From Sphingomonas phyllosphaerae (GTDB lineage: Bacteria > Pseudomonadota > Alphaproteobacteria > Sphingomonadales > Sphingomonadaceae): 64,000 nucleotides of DNA. Below the pieces are notes generated by a model, which worked only from the letters and a program-made list of their open reading frames with translations, was not told where the DNA came from and ran no database searches. The position numbers were made by a program, and so were the translations under genes. The stretch covers positions 62,001 to 126,000 of the forward strand of contig NZ_JAPYKH010000005.1 of NCBI RefSeq assembly GCF_029623345.1, written 5' to 3'. Below are positions 7,585 through 17,717 of the stretch, in pieces. Numbering within the stretch: the stretch's first letter is position 1; each line of letters begins with the position of its first letter.

Positions 7585-8331
7585 ATGGGAGCCGACGTAT
7601 CCACCTATGTGCTGCTGAGTCACCAGGCCGCGCTGCGGCGTCAGCTCGACGTCACCGCCAACAACATGGCGAACAGCAGCACGGTTGGCTTCAAGCGCGA
7701 GCAGGAAGTCTTTCGCGAACATGTCGAGCGCGTCCGTCGCGCCCCGATCGAGGACGCCAAGCGCCTGTCATTCGTGTTGGATTACGGTCAGGTGCATGAC
7801 TCACGCGCGGGCGCCTTCCAGGCCACCGGCAATCCGCTCGACGTGATGATCGACGGCCCGGGCTACCTCTCGGTGGAGGATGCGAGCGGCGTGACCGCTT
7901 ACACGCGCGCCGGGTTCATCACGCTGCTCACCAACGGTGAGCTCGGCACGCCCTCGGGCGCGCCGCTGCTCGACGAGAACGGCCGCCATATCACGGTACC
8001 GCCGGAGGAGCAGGGCAGTCTCGCCATCGCCGAGGACGGTACCGTCTCGACCAGCGCCGGCCCGATCGCGCGGCTCGCGGTAACCCAGTTCGACGAGATG
8101 CGCGTGAACGAGCGCGGCGACGGCCTGCTCACCGGCGCTGGCGGGCGGCTGCTGCCGGCGGCTGAGACGCGTCTGCGGAGCGGTGGCGTCGAAGGCTCGA
8201 ACGTGCAGCCGATCATCGAAACGACCAACATGATCGAGGTGCTGCGCGCCTATCAACGTACCACCGAGGCCGCCGCCAACATCGACACGTTGCGCAAGCT
8301 GGCGATCTCGCGGCTCGCCAAACCCGACTGA
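7585..8331 (+). CDS. flgF: Flagellar basal-body rod protein FlgF
   Basis: A 248-residue proximal rod protein. The N-terminal rod signature is present (QLDVTANNMANSSTVGFKRE), as is the middle FlgF/G pattern (VMIDGPGYLSVED, YTRAGFITLLTNGEL). The C-terminal helix is of the typical form (VLRAYQRTTEAAANIDTLRKLA). ATG 7585 was chosen over upstream in-frame starts because it begins the family-conserved N-terminus and follows a purine-rich GAGAGAGACGA site. Rod proteins are exported through the flagellar type III apparatus without a cleaved signal. It starts the rightward flgFGAH set. Confidence 0.95.
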   Translation: MGADVSTYVLLSHQAALRRQLDVTANNMANSSTVGFKREQEVFREHVERVRRAPIEDAKRLSFVLDYGQVHDSRAGAFQATGNPLDVMIDGPGYLSVEDASGVTAYTRAGFITLLTNGELGTPSGAPLLDENGRHITVPPEEQGSLAIAEDGTVSTSAGPIARLAVTQFDEMRVNERGDGLLTGAGGRLLPAAETRLRSGGVEGSNVQPIIETTNMIEVLRAYQRTTEAAANIDTLRKLAISRLAKPD

Positions 8332-8369
8332 TCACCTTTCCGATCCACTCTCTTCACAGGAAAACCTAG

Positions 8370-9155
8370 ATGCGCTCCCTGTCGATCGCCGCGAGCGGAA
8401 TGCTCGCGCAGCAGACCAACGTCGACGTCATCGCGAACAATATCGCGAACATGAACACCACCGCCTTCAAGCGGCAGCGGCCCGAGTTCGAGGATCTGTT
8501 GTACGAGCAGGTGAGCCGGCCCGGCGCGGCGACCAGCGCTGACGGCACGCGCGTGCCGGCGGGCATCCAGCTCGGCAGCGGCGTGCGCGCCGCGGGCGTA
8601 TATCGCGTCCTCGAACAGGGTGCGACCACCGAGAGCAAGAGCAAGTTCGACATCGCGATCCTGGGCCAGGGTTACTTCCGGATCGCGCTGCCCAACGGCG
8701 AGGTCGCTTATACCCGTTCGGGCGCGTTCAAGCTCTCGGACCAGGGCGAGGTGGTGACGACCGACGGCTATCGCGTCCAGCCCGACATCACGATCCCGAA
8801 CGGCGCCACCGACGTGTCGATCAGTCCAACCGGGCTCGTTCAGGTCAAGCTGGCGGACCAGGTGCAGCTGCAGGATGTCGGCCAGCTCGACCTCGCCACC
8901 TTCGTCAACGAGGCGGGGCTGGAGGCGCTCGGCTCGAACCTGTTCCAGGAGACCGAAGCCTCGGGCCAGCCGACGGTCGCCAACCCAGGGCAGCCGGGTT
9001 TCGGCTCGCTCAAGCAGGGCTATCTTGAGGCGTCGAACGTCAACCCGGTGGCCGAGATCACCGCGCTGATCAGCGCCCAGCGCGCCTATGAGATGAACAG
9101 CCGGATCGTGAAGACGGCCGACGAGATGCTCGCCACCACAACGCAGCTGCGGTGA
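8370..9155 (+). CDS. flgG: Flagellar distal rod protein FlgG
   Basis: A 261-residue distal rod protein, the normal length. Visible motifs: MRSLSIAASGMLAQQ at the N-terminus, then VDVIANNIANMNTTAFKR, IAILGQGYFRIALPNG, YTRSGAFKLSDQGE, and the C-terminal coiled-coil helix (ALISAQRAYEMNSRIV). FlgG polymerises to form the shaft between proximal rod and hook. A ribosome-site-like AGGAAAACC precedes ATG 8370. The stop overlaps the start of flgA as GTGA. Confidence 0.97.
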   Translation: MRSLSIAASGMLAQQTNVDVIANNIANMNTTAFKRQRPEFEDLLYEQVSRPGAATSADGTRVPAGIQLGSGVRAAGVYRVLEQGATTESKSKFDIAILGQGYFRIALPNGEVAYTRSGAFKLSDQGEVVTTDGYRVQPDITIPNGATDVSISPTGLVQVKLADQVQLQDVGQLDLATFVNEAGLEALGSNLFQETEASGQPTVANPGQPGFGSLKQGYLEASNVNPVAEITALISAQRAYEMNSRIVKTADEMLATTTQLR

Positions 9156-9619
9156 GGGCGATGCGGATCGGGTTCGCCCGCCTCATCGTCGCACTCCTGC
9201 CGCTGGCGGGAGCCTCTTCGGCGGCGCAGCCCGCGGCACCAGCGGCACCGGTCGTGCTCGCGCAGCCGGTCGCCGCCGGAGCGGTGATCGGTGCCGACGA
9301 CCTGCGCGAATGGGGAGTGGGCGATCCGCCACCGATGCGCGGCGCGCTGGCGGCGGCGAACATCGTCGGGCGCGCCGCGGCGCGCCGGCTCGCTGCGGGG
9401 ATGGTCGTACGCGAAGGCGACGTGCGCGCGCCGCAGGTGATCCAGCGCGGCGAACCTGTGACGATCGTGCTGCGCAGTGGCGCGCTGACGATCAGCACGC
9501 AAGGCCAGGCACTCAACGCCGCGGGATTGGGTGAGCCGGTCCGGGTGATGTGCGATCCCACCAAGCGGACGCTCTCGGGCCGTGCCGAAGCGCCGGGCCG
9601 CGTCGTGGTCGCCGGGTGA
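9152..9619 (+). CDS. flgA: Flagellar P-ring formation chaperone FlgA
   Basis: A 155-residue secreted chaperone that helps FlgI assemble into the periplasmic P ring. It has an N-terminal signal peptide (IVALLPLAGASSAAQ) and an SAF-like domain (VLAQPVAAGAVIGADDL, RRLAAGMVVREGDV). The C-terminal FlgA signature GEPVTIVLRSGALTISTQG is followed by GLGEPVRV. GTG 9152 overlaps the flgG stop as GTGA; ATG 9161 three codons later is also possible. It is shorter than enterobacterial FlgA, as in many alphaproteobacteria. The P-ring gene flgI is not in this window. Confidence 0.92.
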   Translation: MRAMRIGFARLIVALLPLAGASSAAQPAAPAAPVVLAQPVAAGAVIGADDLREWGVGDPPPMRGALAAANIVGRAAARRLAAGMVVREGDVRAPQVIQRGEPVTIVLRSGALTISTQGQALNAAGLGEPVRVMCDPTKRTLSGRAEAPGRVVVAG

Positions 9620-9635
9620 AAGAAGGAACAGCGTG

Positions 9636-10403
9636 ATGAGACTGCAGCCCTACCGCGGCGCCCTGCTGCTGACTGCGATCGTGCCGCTGCTCGCCGGCTG
9701 CGGCTCGGTCGGCCGGCTCAAGGCGATCGGCAAGCCGCCCAAGATCGAAGCGGCGGAGACACCGGTCGCCCCGACGGTGACACCGTCGCTCGGCGACCGA
9801 GCGCAATATGGTCGAGATCCGGCAACGATGACCGAGCCGGGCGGCAGCGCTTCGCTGTTCCGCACTGGCGCCGGCGCCTTCTTCCATGACCAGCGTGCCT
9901 CACAGGTCGGTGACATCCTCACGGTGCGGATCAGCATCGCCGACAGCGCCACGCTCGACAATAAGTCGAGCCGGGCGCGAAGCGGCAGTGACAGCATCGG
10001 CCTGCCCAATTTTCTCGGGCTGGAAAATACGCTGAAGAAAGTGCTGCCGTCGGGCGCCAACCCGGCGTCGCTGATCGACACCAAGAACGCGTCGGGTAGC
10101 ACCGGCACGGGCAACACGTCGCGCAGCGAGCAGATCAACACCGTGGTCGCTGCCACGGTCGTTGGAGTGCTGCCTAATGGCAACCTCGTGATCCGCGGTC
10201 ACCAAGAGGTGCGGGTCAATTTCGAGCTGCGCCAGCTGCTCGTCAGTGGCATCGTCCGACCGCAGGATATCGCGCGCGACAATAGCGTGCTGAGCAGCCA
10301 GATTGCCGATGCCCGCATCAGCTATGGCGGTCGCGGGCAGATCACCGACGTGCAGCAACCACGCTGGGGTCAGCAAGTGATCGAGGCGGTCTCACCCTTC
10401 TGA
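9636..10403 (+). CDS. flgH: Flagellar L-ring lipoprotein FlgH
   Basis: A 255-residue outer-membrane L-ring protein. Residues 1-22 form a lipoprotein signal ending in the lipobox LLAGC (Cys22). The mature part shows FlgH signatures: SLFRTGAGAFFHDQRASQVGDILTV (in part), NTVVAATVVGVLPNGNLVI and the C-terminal LSSQIADARISYGG. ATG 9636 follows GAAGGAAC with good spacing; the preceding in-frame GTG (9633) is less likely. It is the last gene of the flgFGAH set; no flagellar gene follows. Confidence 0.95.
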   Translation: MRLQPYRGALLLTAIVPLLAGCGSVGRLKAIGKPPKIEAAETPVAPTVTPSLGDRAQYGRDPATMTEPGGSASLFRTGAGAFFHDQRASQVGDILTVRISIADSATLDNKSSRARSGSDSIGLPNFLGLENTLKKVLPSGANPASLIDTKNASGSTGTGNTSRSEQINTVVAATVVGVLPNGNLVIRGHQEVRVNFELRQLLVSGIVRPQDIARDNSVLSSQIADARISYGGRGQITDVQQPRWGQQVIEAVSPF

Positions 10404-10687
10404 GCAAGACGGGCGCACGTCTAGGCCCTTCGTGCCACTCGTGAGGACGTGATCGGCAAATCGCGAAGCGGTCGCCGGTCACGTCGCGGTCTTGGCTGGC
10501 CTTGGTCCGGGACTTGGCGACGAGATGCGCGCGCGACGATGGTGAGCCGAGGTTTGTGAAGAGGCGATGAGCAAGCCTATCACGGCCTGCCGCACCCGTC
10601 CTGACCTCATCACTCCGCTGCGACCTGCTTCGTTCGCCGCAAGGATATCGTGGCGACCGAGCGATGGGGCGGCGCACACCTATCTGA
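10404..10687. other. 284-bp noncoding boundary after flgH
   Basis: No supported gene. It separates the flagellar island from a broken L,D-transpeptidase. An in-frame stop (10685-10687) cuts that gene's remaining reading frame just where family homology seems to continue upstream. This region may hold its decayed N-terminal sequence. Confidence 0.4.
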
Positions 10688-11008
10688 CTGGGGCGCGGTA
10701 ATTTGATGGGGCGGGTCAAATTCCTCTTTCCCAACGATGAGGGCAACTACCTCCACGACACGCCGGACCGCGACCTGCTCGACCGCATTGACCGTCATCT
10801 CAGCAACGGTTGTATCCGGCTGGAGAAAGCGCCGGTGCTGGCGCGCTGGCTCACAGGTCGTCCGCTGCCGGTGTCGACGCGGATGCCGGAGCAGGCGGTG
10901 GCGCTCCAGGTGCCCGTTCCGGTCTTTCTCACCTATCTCACCGTAACCGAGAGCAAGACGCGTGTGGCGTTCCACGACGACACTTATGGTCGCGACGCCG
11001 GAGGTTGA
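10688..11008 (+). pseudogene. Truncated L,D-transpeptidase (YkuD-type) remnant
   Basis: The frame encodes about 100 residues matching only the C-terminal catalytic half of a YcbB/LdtD-type L,D-transpeptidase. It shows GRVKFLFPND, YLHDTPDRDLLDR, then SNGCIRLE, the family's active-site S-x-G-C-[IV]-R motif with nucleophile Cys. Homology appears to begin before the first ATG (10706), with residues GNLMGRVKF, but a stop at 10685 closes the frame. The peptidoglycan-binding and N-terminal catalytic parts are missing, and so is the signal peptide. An intact enzyme forms 3-3 peptidoglycan cross-links in the periplasm. This copy is very probably non-functional. Confidence 0.75.
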
Positions 11009-11031
11009 GGCGCCACCCACGCCAGCGTCGC

Positions 11032-11646
11032 TCAGCCGGAATTCGCCAGGAAGGCGGGTAGGGCGGCGGCCCGGAGCGACAGTGCCGCCAGCGCGGGCGC
11101 GCGTTGCAGCGTGACGATGTCGGGGACGGTGGCGCGCGTGAACTGCCAGGCAATCGCCGCGGTGATGTCGGCTTGGAGCGGACGGCCCTCGGCGAGCCAC
11201 TCGTCGACCTTGGAATAGCAGGCGTCGAGCAGGGTGTAAGCCGCGATCAGCTGCGCCTGGATCCGCTCCAGCCAAGGCTGATGCTGCTTCTCGGCCGGCC
11301 GCAGCCGACGCTCATAGGCGATCTGCATCGTCTTCTCGCAGGCGGCCAGCGCCAGGCCGATGACCCGCTGCGCGGCGACATAGTCGTCCACCGCGGCGGG
11401 CGTGAGATGACGCTCGATCGGGGTGAGGCGCTCGGCATAGGCGAGGATCAAAGTCGAGTTGATCAGCTGGGTGCCGTCATCCAGCACCAGCGTGGGCGCC
11501 TTCACCACGGGATTGATCGCGGCAAAGGCGTCCAGGTCGCGGAATACTGACAAGGGCTCGAGCGCGAAGGGCAGGTCCATCATCGCCAACGACACCGCGA
11601 CGCGGCGGACATAGGGCGAGTCGAGCATTCCGATCAGACGCATCAT
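11032..11646 (-). CDS. Glutathione S-transferase family protein
   Basis: A 204-residue protein with the thioredoxin-like N-terminal domain of GSTs (RLIGMLDSPYVRRVAVSL, then VVKAPTLVLDDGTQLINSTLIL, the conserved cis-Pro and acidic/Ser glutathione-binding loop) and an all-helical C-terminal domain. Such enzymes conjugate or reduce electrophiles with glutathione in the cytoplasm. The substrate cannot be predicted. ATG 11646 is followed at once by a second ATG; either may serve. It is transcribed alone, convergent with the transpeptidase remnant. Confidence 0.85.
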   Translation of the reverse strand: MMRLIGMLDSPYVRRVAVSLAMMDLPFALEPLSVFRDLDAFAAINPVVKAPTLVLDDGTQLINSTLILAYAERLTPIERHLTPAAVDDYVAAQRVIGLALAACEKTMQIAYERRLRPAEKQHQPWLERIQAQLIAAYTLLDACYSKVDEWLAEGRPLQADITAAIAWQFTRATVPDIVTLQRAPALAALSLRAAALPAFLANSG

Positions 11647-11759
11647 CGTCTCCGCCCCGTTCCTTAGCCAAAGGCCGCGACGACAACTCTAACGATCGCT
11701 CGACTTCCTGTCCTACGGGGGGCGACCCGAGGTGGCCGATCCCCGGTGAAGCGAGGGGC

Positions 11760-11957
11760 TTAGCGCAGCCGTCGCGCCAGGAGGATCAGCAGCAGCCCGC
11801 CGATCGCGAGCGCGCTGCCGTAATCGGCCCACACTCGCTGATCGAGCATGAAGCTCGACCGCGGCCAATGGATATAACCTAGCCCCTGGCCGATCCAAAG
11901 CACACCCATCAGCGCCATCGCGGCGCCGAGCACGATCAGGATCGGCCGGAGGCGCAT
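11760..11957 (-). CDS. Small two-helix membrane protein downstream of gltA
   Basis: A 65-residue protein with two predicted membrane helices (about 5-25, LIVLGAAMALMGVLWIGQGL, and 45-61, YGSALAIGGLLLILL) linked by a short loop. Its ATG lies only four bases after the gltA stop on the same strand, so it is very likely cotranscribed and translationally coupled. No family function is known to me. Confidence 0.65.
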   Translation of the reverse strand: MRLRPILIVLGAAMALMGVLWIGQGLGYIHWPRSSFMLDQRVWADYGSALAIGGLLLILLARRLR

Positions 11958-11961
11958 CGGC

Positions 11962-13245
11962 TCAGCGCTGCGTCAGCGGCACGTAGCTGCGCTGCGTCGG
12001 CCCGGTGTAGAGCTGACGCGGGCGGCCGATCTTCTGATCAGGGTCGGTGATCATCTCGTTCCACTGTGCCACCCAGCCGACCGTGCGGGCCAGCGCGAAC
12101 AGCACGGTAAACATGCTGGTCGGGAAGCCGATCGCCGAGAGGATCACGCCCGAGTAGAAGTCGACGTTCGGGAACAGCTTCTTCTCGACGAAATAGTCGT
12201 CGTTGAGCGCCAGCTCCTCGAGCCGCAGCGCGGTTTCGAACAGCGGGTCCTGCACGTTGAGCGCCTCGAACACCTCGCGCACGGTCTTTTGCATTACCGT
12301 CGCGCGCGGGTCGTAGTTCTTGTAGACGCGGTGGCCGAAGCCCATCAGCCGGAACGGATCGTTCTTGTCCTTGGCGCGCGCGATGAACTCGGGGATGCGC
12401 TCGGGCGTGCCGATCTCGTGCAGCATGTTGAGCGCCGCCTCGTTGGCGCCGCCGTGCGCCGGCCCCCACAGACAGGCGATGCCCGCCGCGATGCAGGCGA
12501 ACGGGTTGGCGCCCGACGAGCCGGCGAGCCGCACCGTCGAGGTCGAGGCATTCTGCTCGTGATCGGCGTGAAGGATGAAGATCCGGTCCATCGCGCGCTC
12601 GACCGCGGGGTTCACCTCGTAGGGCTCGGCCGGCACGCCGAACGTCATGCGCAGGAAGTTGCCCGTGTAGCTCAGCGAATTGTCGGGATAGAGGAAGGGC
12701 TGGCCGACGCTGTACTTGTACGCCATCGCCGCGATCGTCGGCATTTTGGCGATCAGCCGGTGCGACGCGATCATGCGCTGCTGCGGATCATGAATGTCGG
12801 TCGAATCATGGTAGAAGGCGCTCAACGCACCGACGACGCCGCACATGATCGCCATCGGATGCGCGTCGCGACGGAAGCCGCGGAAGAACTGTGCCAGCTG
12901 CTCGTGCACCATGGTGTGGCGTGTGATCGTGTGGCTGAAATGGTCGAGCTCGCCTTGGTCGGGCAGCTCGCCGTTGAGCAGGAGGTAGCAGACCTCCATG
13001 AAGGTCGACTGCTCGGCCAGCTCGCCGATCGGATAGCCGCGGTGGAGCAGCACGCCCTCGTCACCGTCGATATAGGTCAGCTTCGACTGGCATGAGGCCG
13101 TCGAGGTGAACCCCGGATCATAGGTGAAGGCACCGGTCTGCGCGTAGAGCTTGCGGATGTCGACCACATCGGGGCCGACCGAGCCCGACAGCACCGGATA
13201 CTCGAGCTCCTTGCCCGACAGGGCGAACTGGGCTGCTTCGGTCAT
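11962..13245 (-). CDS. gltA: Citrate synthase
   Basis: A 427-residue type II (hexameric, gram-negative) citrate synthase, which condenses oxaloacetate and acetyl-CoA at the entry of the TCA cycle. The catalytic residues fall at the E. coli positions: His264 (GPAHGGAN), His305 ([13 protein letters not shown]) and Asp362 (VDFYSG). The HADHEQN segment at 226-232 is intact. The N-terminal small domain with its [11 protein letters not shown] segment is typical of NADH-regulated gram-negative enzymes. It lies 13 bases after gltX and just before a small membrane-protein gene, suggesting one transcript. Confidence 0.98.
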   Translation of the reverse strand: MTEAAQFALSGKELEYPVLSGSVGPDVVDIRKLYAQTGAFTYDPGFTSTASCQSKLTYIDGDEGVLLHRGYPIGELAEQSTFMEVCYLLLNGELPDQGELDHFSHTITRHTMVHEQLAQFFRGFRRDAHPMAIMCGVVGALSAFYHDSTDIHDPQQRMIASHRLIAKMPTIAAMAYKYSVGQPFLYPDNSLSYTGNFLRMTFGVPAEPYEVNPAVERAMDRIFILHADHEQNASTSTVRLAGSSGANPFACIAAGIACLWGPAHGGANEAALNMLHEIGTPERIPEFIARAKDKNDPFRLMGFGHRVYKNYDPRATVMQKTVREVFEALNVQDPLFETALRLEELALNDDYFVEKKLFPNVDFYSGVILSAIGFPTSMFTVLFALARTVGWVAQWNEMITDPDQKIGRPRQLYTGPTQRSYVPLTQR

Positions 13246-13258
13246 GGATGATCTCCTG

Positions 13259-14683
13259 TCAGGCTTTGTGGTCCGCGATCCGAGCGAGGCTCTCGTCGCG
13301 CCCTAGAAGGACGAGTACGTCGAAGATGCCGGGCGAGGTCCTCCGCCCGGTGAGCGCGGCGCGGAGCGGCTGGGCGACCTGCCCCAGCTTGACTTCGGCC
13401 GCCTCGGCCACCTGCCGCACCGCGGCTTCGGTGGTCTCCGTATCCCAGTTGTGCACTGCGTCAAGCACGCCGTGCAGCCGCGCCAGCAGCGCGGGCGCCT
13501 CTCCTGCCAGCAGCGGCGCCGCATCGGCGTCGATCGCGAGCGGACGCGTTGCGAAGAGAAACGCAGTACCCTCTGCGAGCTCGTTGAGGTTGGCGGCGCG
13601 CGGCTTCAGCGCCGGCATCGCCGCGGCGAGTGCGGCACGACGCGTGTCGTCGTGATCGAAGCCGAGCTTCTCCGCAACTAGGTCGGCGAGCCGCGAATCG
13701 TCACTGGCCCGGATATAATGACCGTTGAGATGCTCGAGCTTCTTGAGATCGAATCGGCTCGGCGATTTGCCCACGGCGTCGAGGTCGAACCAGCGGATCG
13801 CGTCCTCGCGCGCGATGATCTCCTCATCGCCATGGCCCCAGCCGAGCCGCAGCAGGTAATTGTCGAGCGCCTCGGGGAGGATGCCCATCTCGTCGCGGTA
13901 GGTCTCGATGCCGACCGCGCCGTGGCGCTTGGAAAGCTTGGCGCCGTCGCTGCCGTGGATCAGCGGAATGTGCGCGTAGACCGGGTCGGGCCAACCACCC
14001 TCAATCGCGTTCATCGCGCGGTAGATCGGCAGCTGGCGAAAGGCGTTGTTCAGATGGTCGTCGCCGCGGATGACGTGCGTGACCCCCATGTCGTGGTCGT
14101 CGACCACGACCGCGAGCATGTAGGTCGGCGTGCCATCGGAGCGCAGCAGCACAAGGTCGTCGAGCTCGGCGTTCTGGACGGTGACCTCACCCTGGACGCG
14201 GTCGTCGATCGTCGTCGCGCCCTGGGTCGGCGCGCGCAGGCGGACGACATAGCTCTGGTCCGCAGGCCAGTCGGTGCGGTCGCGCCATGGCGAGCGGATC
14301 CGCAGCGGCTGCTTGGCCGCCTGCGCCGCAGCCCGCATCGCGTCCAGCTCCTCGGCGGTGAGATAGCAGCGATAAGCGTGCCCGGCCTCGATCATCCGGT
14401 GAGCGACCTCAGCGTGGCGGTCGGCGCGCGCGAACTGATAGACTTCCTCGCCGTCCCAATCGAGCCCGAGCCAGCGCATGCCATTCAGGATGGCGTCGAT
14501 TGCCGGCTGGGTCGACCGTGCGCGATCGGTGTCCTCGATCCGCAACCGGAAGGTGCCGCCATAATGCCGCGCGAAGAGAAGGTTGAACAGCGCGGTGCGC
14601 GCGCCGCCCAGGTGAAGGAACCCGGTCGGTGACGGGGCGAAGCGCGTGACGACGGCGCGCTCTTTGATCTCGGTTGCGCTCAA
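13259..14683 (-). CDS. gltX: Glutamate--tRNA ligase
   Basis: A 474-residue class I aminoacyl-tRNA synthetase charging tRNA-Glu. The HIGH signature is present as HLGG at 24-27 ([10 protein letters not shown]) and the KMSKS loop as KLSKR at 249-253. The glutamate-binding RFAPSPTG at 14-21 is intact, and the anticodon-binding helical domain follows. Alphaproteobacteria often have two GltX-type enzymes, one also charging tRNA-Gln for amidation; which this is cannot be told from sequence alone. The start region faces comEC, with 29 bases between the two start codons. Confidence 0.96.
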   Translation of the reverse strand: MSATEIKERAVVTRFAPSPTGFLHLGGARTALFNLLFARHYGGTFRLRIEDTDRARSTQPAIDAILNGMRWLGLDWDGEEVYQFARADRHAEVAHRMIEAGHAYRCYLTAEELDAMRAAAQAAKQPLRIRSPWRDRTDWPADQSYVVRLRAPTQGATTIDDRVQGEVTVQNAELDDLVLLRSDGTPTYMLAVVVDDHDMGVTHVIRGDDHLNNAFRQLPIYRAMNAIEGGWPDPVYAHIPLIHGSDGAKLSKRHGAVGIETYRDEMGILPEALDNYLLRLGWGHGDEEIIAREDAIRWFDLDAVGKSPSRFDLKKLEHLNGHYIRASDDSRLADLVAEKLGFDHDDTRRAALAAAMPALKPRAANLNELAEGTAFLFATRPLAIDADAAPLLAGEAPALLARLHGVLDAVHNWDTETTEAAVRQVAEAAEVKLGQVAQPLRAALTGRRTSPGIFDVLVLLGRDESLARIADHKA

Positions 14684-14712
14684 GCGCGCGTGCTCCCAGG
14701 CTGGATGGTCGG

Positions 14713-16944
14713 ATGGCTCGACCGGCCGCGCTCGCCCCTAGCAAAGCCTCTCTCCCGCATCAAATCGCGTCCCGTGCCGGCAACGCTTTGGAACGATGGC
14801 TGGAAGCGGAGCGCGACCAACTATTTCTCTGGCTGCCGGTAGCGCTGGGCGCAGGCGCGGCGGGCTGGTTCGTGCTGCCGGGGTGGCGCGAGTGGGTCGC
14901 TTTGATGCTCCTCGCGCTCGGCGTCGCCTCGGCCGCGGCGGCGAGCTGGCGCGGCGGGCGCGCGGCGCCGTTCGCGGCGATGCTGGGGCTGGCGGTCGCA
15001 ACGGGGACCGGACTGGCCTGGGCGCGCGGGGACCGAGTTGCTGCGCCGACGCTCGATCGGCCCGCGGTGGTGCGGCTCGCCGGCATGGTGGAGAAGGTCG
15101 AGCCGCTGCCCGCGCGCGGGCTGGTGCGCGTGACGTTGGGCGCGCTGCGCTGGGAGCGGCGACCGCGCCGCGTGCCGCTGCACGTGCGGGTCAGCCTGCC
15201 GCAACGCGCGGTGCCCGCCACGCTCGGCGCGGGCGCGACGATGATGCTGCGCGCGCGGCTGATGCCGCCCGCGCCGCCGGCGGTGCCGGGCGCCTATGAC
15301 GCCGCGCGCGCGGCGTGGTTCGACGGAGTCGGAGCGAGCGGGCGCGGCTTCGAGCCTGTTGCCTTGCGCGGGTTGGGCGCGCCCGGCGTGCGCGATCGGC
15401 TCACCGCGCATATCACCGCTGCGCTCCCAGGAAGTGTTGGCGGGATCGCGGCGGCGCTGGTGACGGGTGACATGGGCGCGATCGAAGACAGCGACTCGCT
15501 CGCGATGCGCCGCGCCGGGCTGGCGCACCTGCTCTCGGTCAGCGGGCTGCATATCACCGCGACGGTAGGGATCGTGATGGCGGCCGTGCTCCGGCTGCTC
15601 GCGCTGTCGCGGCGCCTGGCGCTGACCGGACGACTCCCGCTCGTGGCCGCGGGAGCCGGGGCGGGGGCAGCGATCGGTTATACCTGGCTGACCGGATCGC
15701 AGGTGCCGACGATCCGCAGCTGCGTCGCCGCGCTGATGGTGCTCGCCGCTTTGGCGCTCGGGCGCGAGGCGCTGACGCTGCGGCTGGTAGCGATGGGAGC
15801 GCTGGTCGTGCTGCTCGCCTGGCCCGAGGCGGTGGTGGGGCCGAGCTTCCAGCTTTCCTTTGCCGCGGTCGCTTCGATCGTTGCGCTGCACGAGCATCCG
15901 CGCGTCCGTGCCGCGCTGCTGGCGCGCGACGAACCTTGGCCGCGCAAGTGGCTGCGCGAGGCGGTGTCGCTGCTCGTCACCGGCGCAGTGGTCGAGCTCG
16001 CGCTGATGCCGATCGCCGTCTTCTATTTCCACCAGGCCGGCGCCTATGGCGCGATCGCCAATATCGTTGCGATCCCGCTGACCACCTTCGCGATCATGCC
16101 CTCGGTCGCGCTGGCACTGCTGCTCGATCCGGTCGGCTGCGGTGCGCCCGCCTGGTGGCTGGCGGGGCGCGCGATCGCGCTGCTGTTGTGGATTGCGCAC
16201 ACCGTCGCCGCGCTGCCCGGCGCGGTCCGCGCGATCCCGGGGATGCCGCTCGGCGCCTTCGCCACGCTGGTGGCCGGCGGCGTGTGGTTCGCGCTATGGC
16301 GGACGCGGTGGCGCTATCTCGGGCTGGCGCCGCTTATCGTCGGGGCGGCCTGGACGCTGGCGACGCCCGCGCCCGACCTGCTCGTCACGGGGGACGGGCG
16401 CCATCTCGCGGTGCGTCAGGCCGACGGCGGCCTGGCACTGCTGCGCGACCGCGCGGGTGGCTATGTCCGCGACGCGCTCGCGCAGAACGGCGGGATCGAC
16501 GGCGTGCCGGGGCTGCTCAGCGAATCGCGCGAAGCACGCTGCAATCGCGATCTCTGCTGGTGGCAGCGCCGTGTCGCGGGACGCTGGCGGCGCGTGCTGG
16601 CGACGCGCAGCGGCTATACGGTGCCGGCGGTGCGGCTCGCGACGCTATGCGCCGGCGCCGATGTGGTGGTGAGCGAGCGCTACCTGCCACGGCGCTGCCG
16701 CGCGCGTTGGCTTACGCTCGACCGCGCCACGCTGGCGCGCACCGGCGGGGTGGCGATCACCTTCGCGGACGAGCACGTGGTGGCGGTCCGGACGAGGAGC
16801 GACGAGCACCCCTGGATTACAGCGGCAGAGGCGCCGCAGCATGTCCCTGCGCATAAGGGAAGGCAGGAGCTTAGGCTCTGCCGCCACCGGCCTCGGCTTC
16901 CTGCATGTGCAGGCGCACCGCGGGATCGGAGAGCGGTTGACTAA
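14713..16944 (+). CDS. comEC: ComEC/Rec2-family DNA-uptake channel protein
   Basis: A 743-residue polytopic membrane protein with an N-terminal soluble DUF4131-like domain flanked by helices. The competence domain follows, with the hallmark [12 protein letters not shown] near residues 270-280, then [24 protein letters not shown] and many further helices. ComEC forms the inner-membrane channel for single-stranded DNA in natural transformation. There is no clear C-terminal metallo-hydrolase domain; the C-terminal 150 residues are soluble. ATG 14713 was preferred to upstream TTG 14674, which would overlap the gltX start. Placement between gltX and lexA is common in sphingomonads. Confidence 0.9.
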   Translation: MARPAALAPSKASLPHQIASRAGNALERWLEAERDQLFLWLPVALGAGAAGWFVLPGWREWVALMLLALGVASAAAASWRGGRAAPFAAMLGLAVATGTGLAWARGDRVAAPTLDRPAVVRLAGMVEKVEPLPARGLVRVTLGALRWERRPRRVPLHVRVSLPQRAVPATLGAGATMMLRARLMPPAPPAVPGAYDAARAAWFDGVGASGRGFEPVALRGLGAPGVRDRLTAHITAALPGSVGGIAAALVTGDMGAIEDSDSLAMRRAGLAHLLSVSGLHITATVGIVMAAVLRLLALSRRLALTGRLPLVAAGAGAGAAIGYTWLTGSQVPTIRSCVAALMVLAALALGREALTLRLVAMGALVVLLAWPEAVVGPSFQLSFAAVASIVALHEHPRVRAALLARDEPWPRKWLREAVSLLVTGAVVELALMPIAVFYFHQAGAYGAIANIVAIPLTTFAIMPSVALALLLDPVGCGAPAWWLAGRAIALLLWIAHTVAALPGAVRAIPGMPLGAFATLVAGGVWFALWRTRWRYLGLAPLIVGAAWTLATPAPDLLVTGDGRHLAVRQADGGLALLRDRAGGYVRDALAQNGGIDGVPGLLSESREARCNRDLCWWQRRVAGRWRRVLATRSGYTVPAVRLATLCAGADVVVSERYLPRRCRARWLTLDRATLARTGGVAITFADEHVVAVRTRSDEHPWITAAEAPQHVPAHKGRQELRLCRHRPRLPACAGAPRDRRAVD

Positions 16945-16993
16945 GCGGCGCTAGGCCGAACCCCAATCGCTCCGAGGAGGCTGCGACCCACGC

Positions 16994-17659
16994 TCAATCG
17001 TAGCGACGCAGAATCCCCGCCAGCTTGCCCTGCACGCGCACCTGGGTCGGCGCATAGCGCTGCGGATCGTAGGAGCGGTTCGCGGGATCGAGCCGGATCA
17101 TCGCGCCCTCACGACGGAAATATTTGAGCGTGGCCTCACTCTCGTCAATCAGCGCCACCACGATCTCGCCGTCGCGCGCCACTTCTTGACGGCGGATCAG
17201 CGCATAGTCGCCATCGAGAATGGCGGCGTCGACCATCGAGTCACCTGCCACCTCAAGCGCGAAATGCTCGCCGCTGCCGAGCAGCGCGGCGGGGACGGGG
17301 AGGGTGGTCGCGCCCTCGAACGCCTCGATCGGCACGCCGGCGGCAATGCGGCCGTGGAGCGGGATCTCGACGACGTCGTTGGCGGGCACGGCCGGCTCCA
17401 CCGGCGCCCGCTTAGCCGGGGCGGCGGCGCGCTTGGGTTCGCCGCGCTCGGGCGCCTTGAGCACCTCCAGCGCGCGTGCGCGATTGGGCAGGCGGCGGAG
17501 ATAGCCCCGCTCCTCGAGCGCGCTGATCAGCCGGTGCACACCCGACTTGCTCTTCAGCTCAAGCGCCTCCTTCATCTCCTCGAACGAGGGCGACACGCCG
17601 CTCTCGGCGAGCCGATCCTCGATGAAGCAGATCAGCTCGTGCTGTTTGCGCGTCAGCAT
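16994..17659 (-). CDS. lexA: SOS repressor LexA
   Basis: A 221-residue repressor of DNA-damage genes. The N-terminal winged-helix DNA-binding domain ([32 protein letters not shown]) is followed by an Ala/Pro linker and the S24-type self-cleavage domain. The cleavage bond is Ala107-Gly108 (RIAAGVP), with Ser141 (GDSM) and Lys179 (TLKY) as the catalytic pair. ATG 17659 was chosen because GGGGAG stands about eight bases upstream and it begins the conserved MLTRKQHE; an upstream GTG would add five residues. The operator at 17690-17704 points to autoregulation. Confidence 0.97.
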   Translation of the reverse strand: MLTRKQHELICFIEDRLAESGVSPSFEEMKEALELKSKSGVHRLISALEERGYLRRLPNRARALEVLKAPERGEPKRAAAPAKRAPVEPAVPANDVVEIPLHGRIAAGVPIEAFEGATTLPVPAALLGSGEHFALEVAGDSMVDAAILDGDYALIRRQEVARDGEIVVALIDESEATLKYFRREGAMIRLDPANRSYDPQRYAPTQVRVQGKLAGILRRYD

Positions 17660-17689
17660 GTTCACACTCCCCACTCGCGAACGGATGCG

Positions 17690-17704
17690 GAACCTTTATG
17701 GAAC
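17690..17704 (-). promoter_or_regulatory. Alphaproteobacterial SOS box (LexA operator)
   Basis: On the lexA strand the sequence is GTTC-CATAAAG-GTTC, a perfect GTTC-N7-GTTC direct repeat, which is the LexA site of alphaproteobacteria. It lies 31-45 bases before the lexA ATG, as expected for autorepression, and within the gap after moeA. Confidence 0.9.
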
Positions 17705-17717
17705 ACGATGGGCCTCG

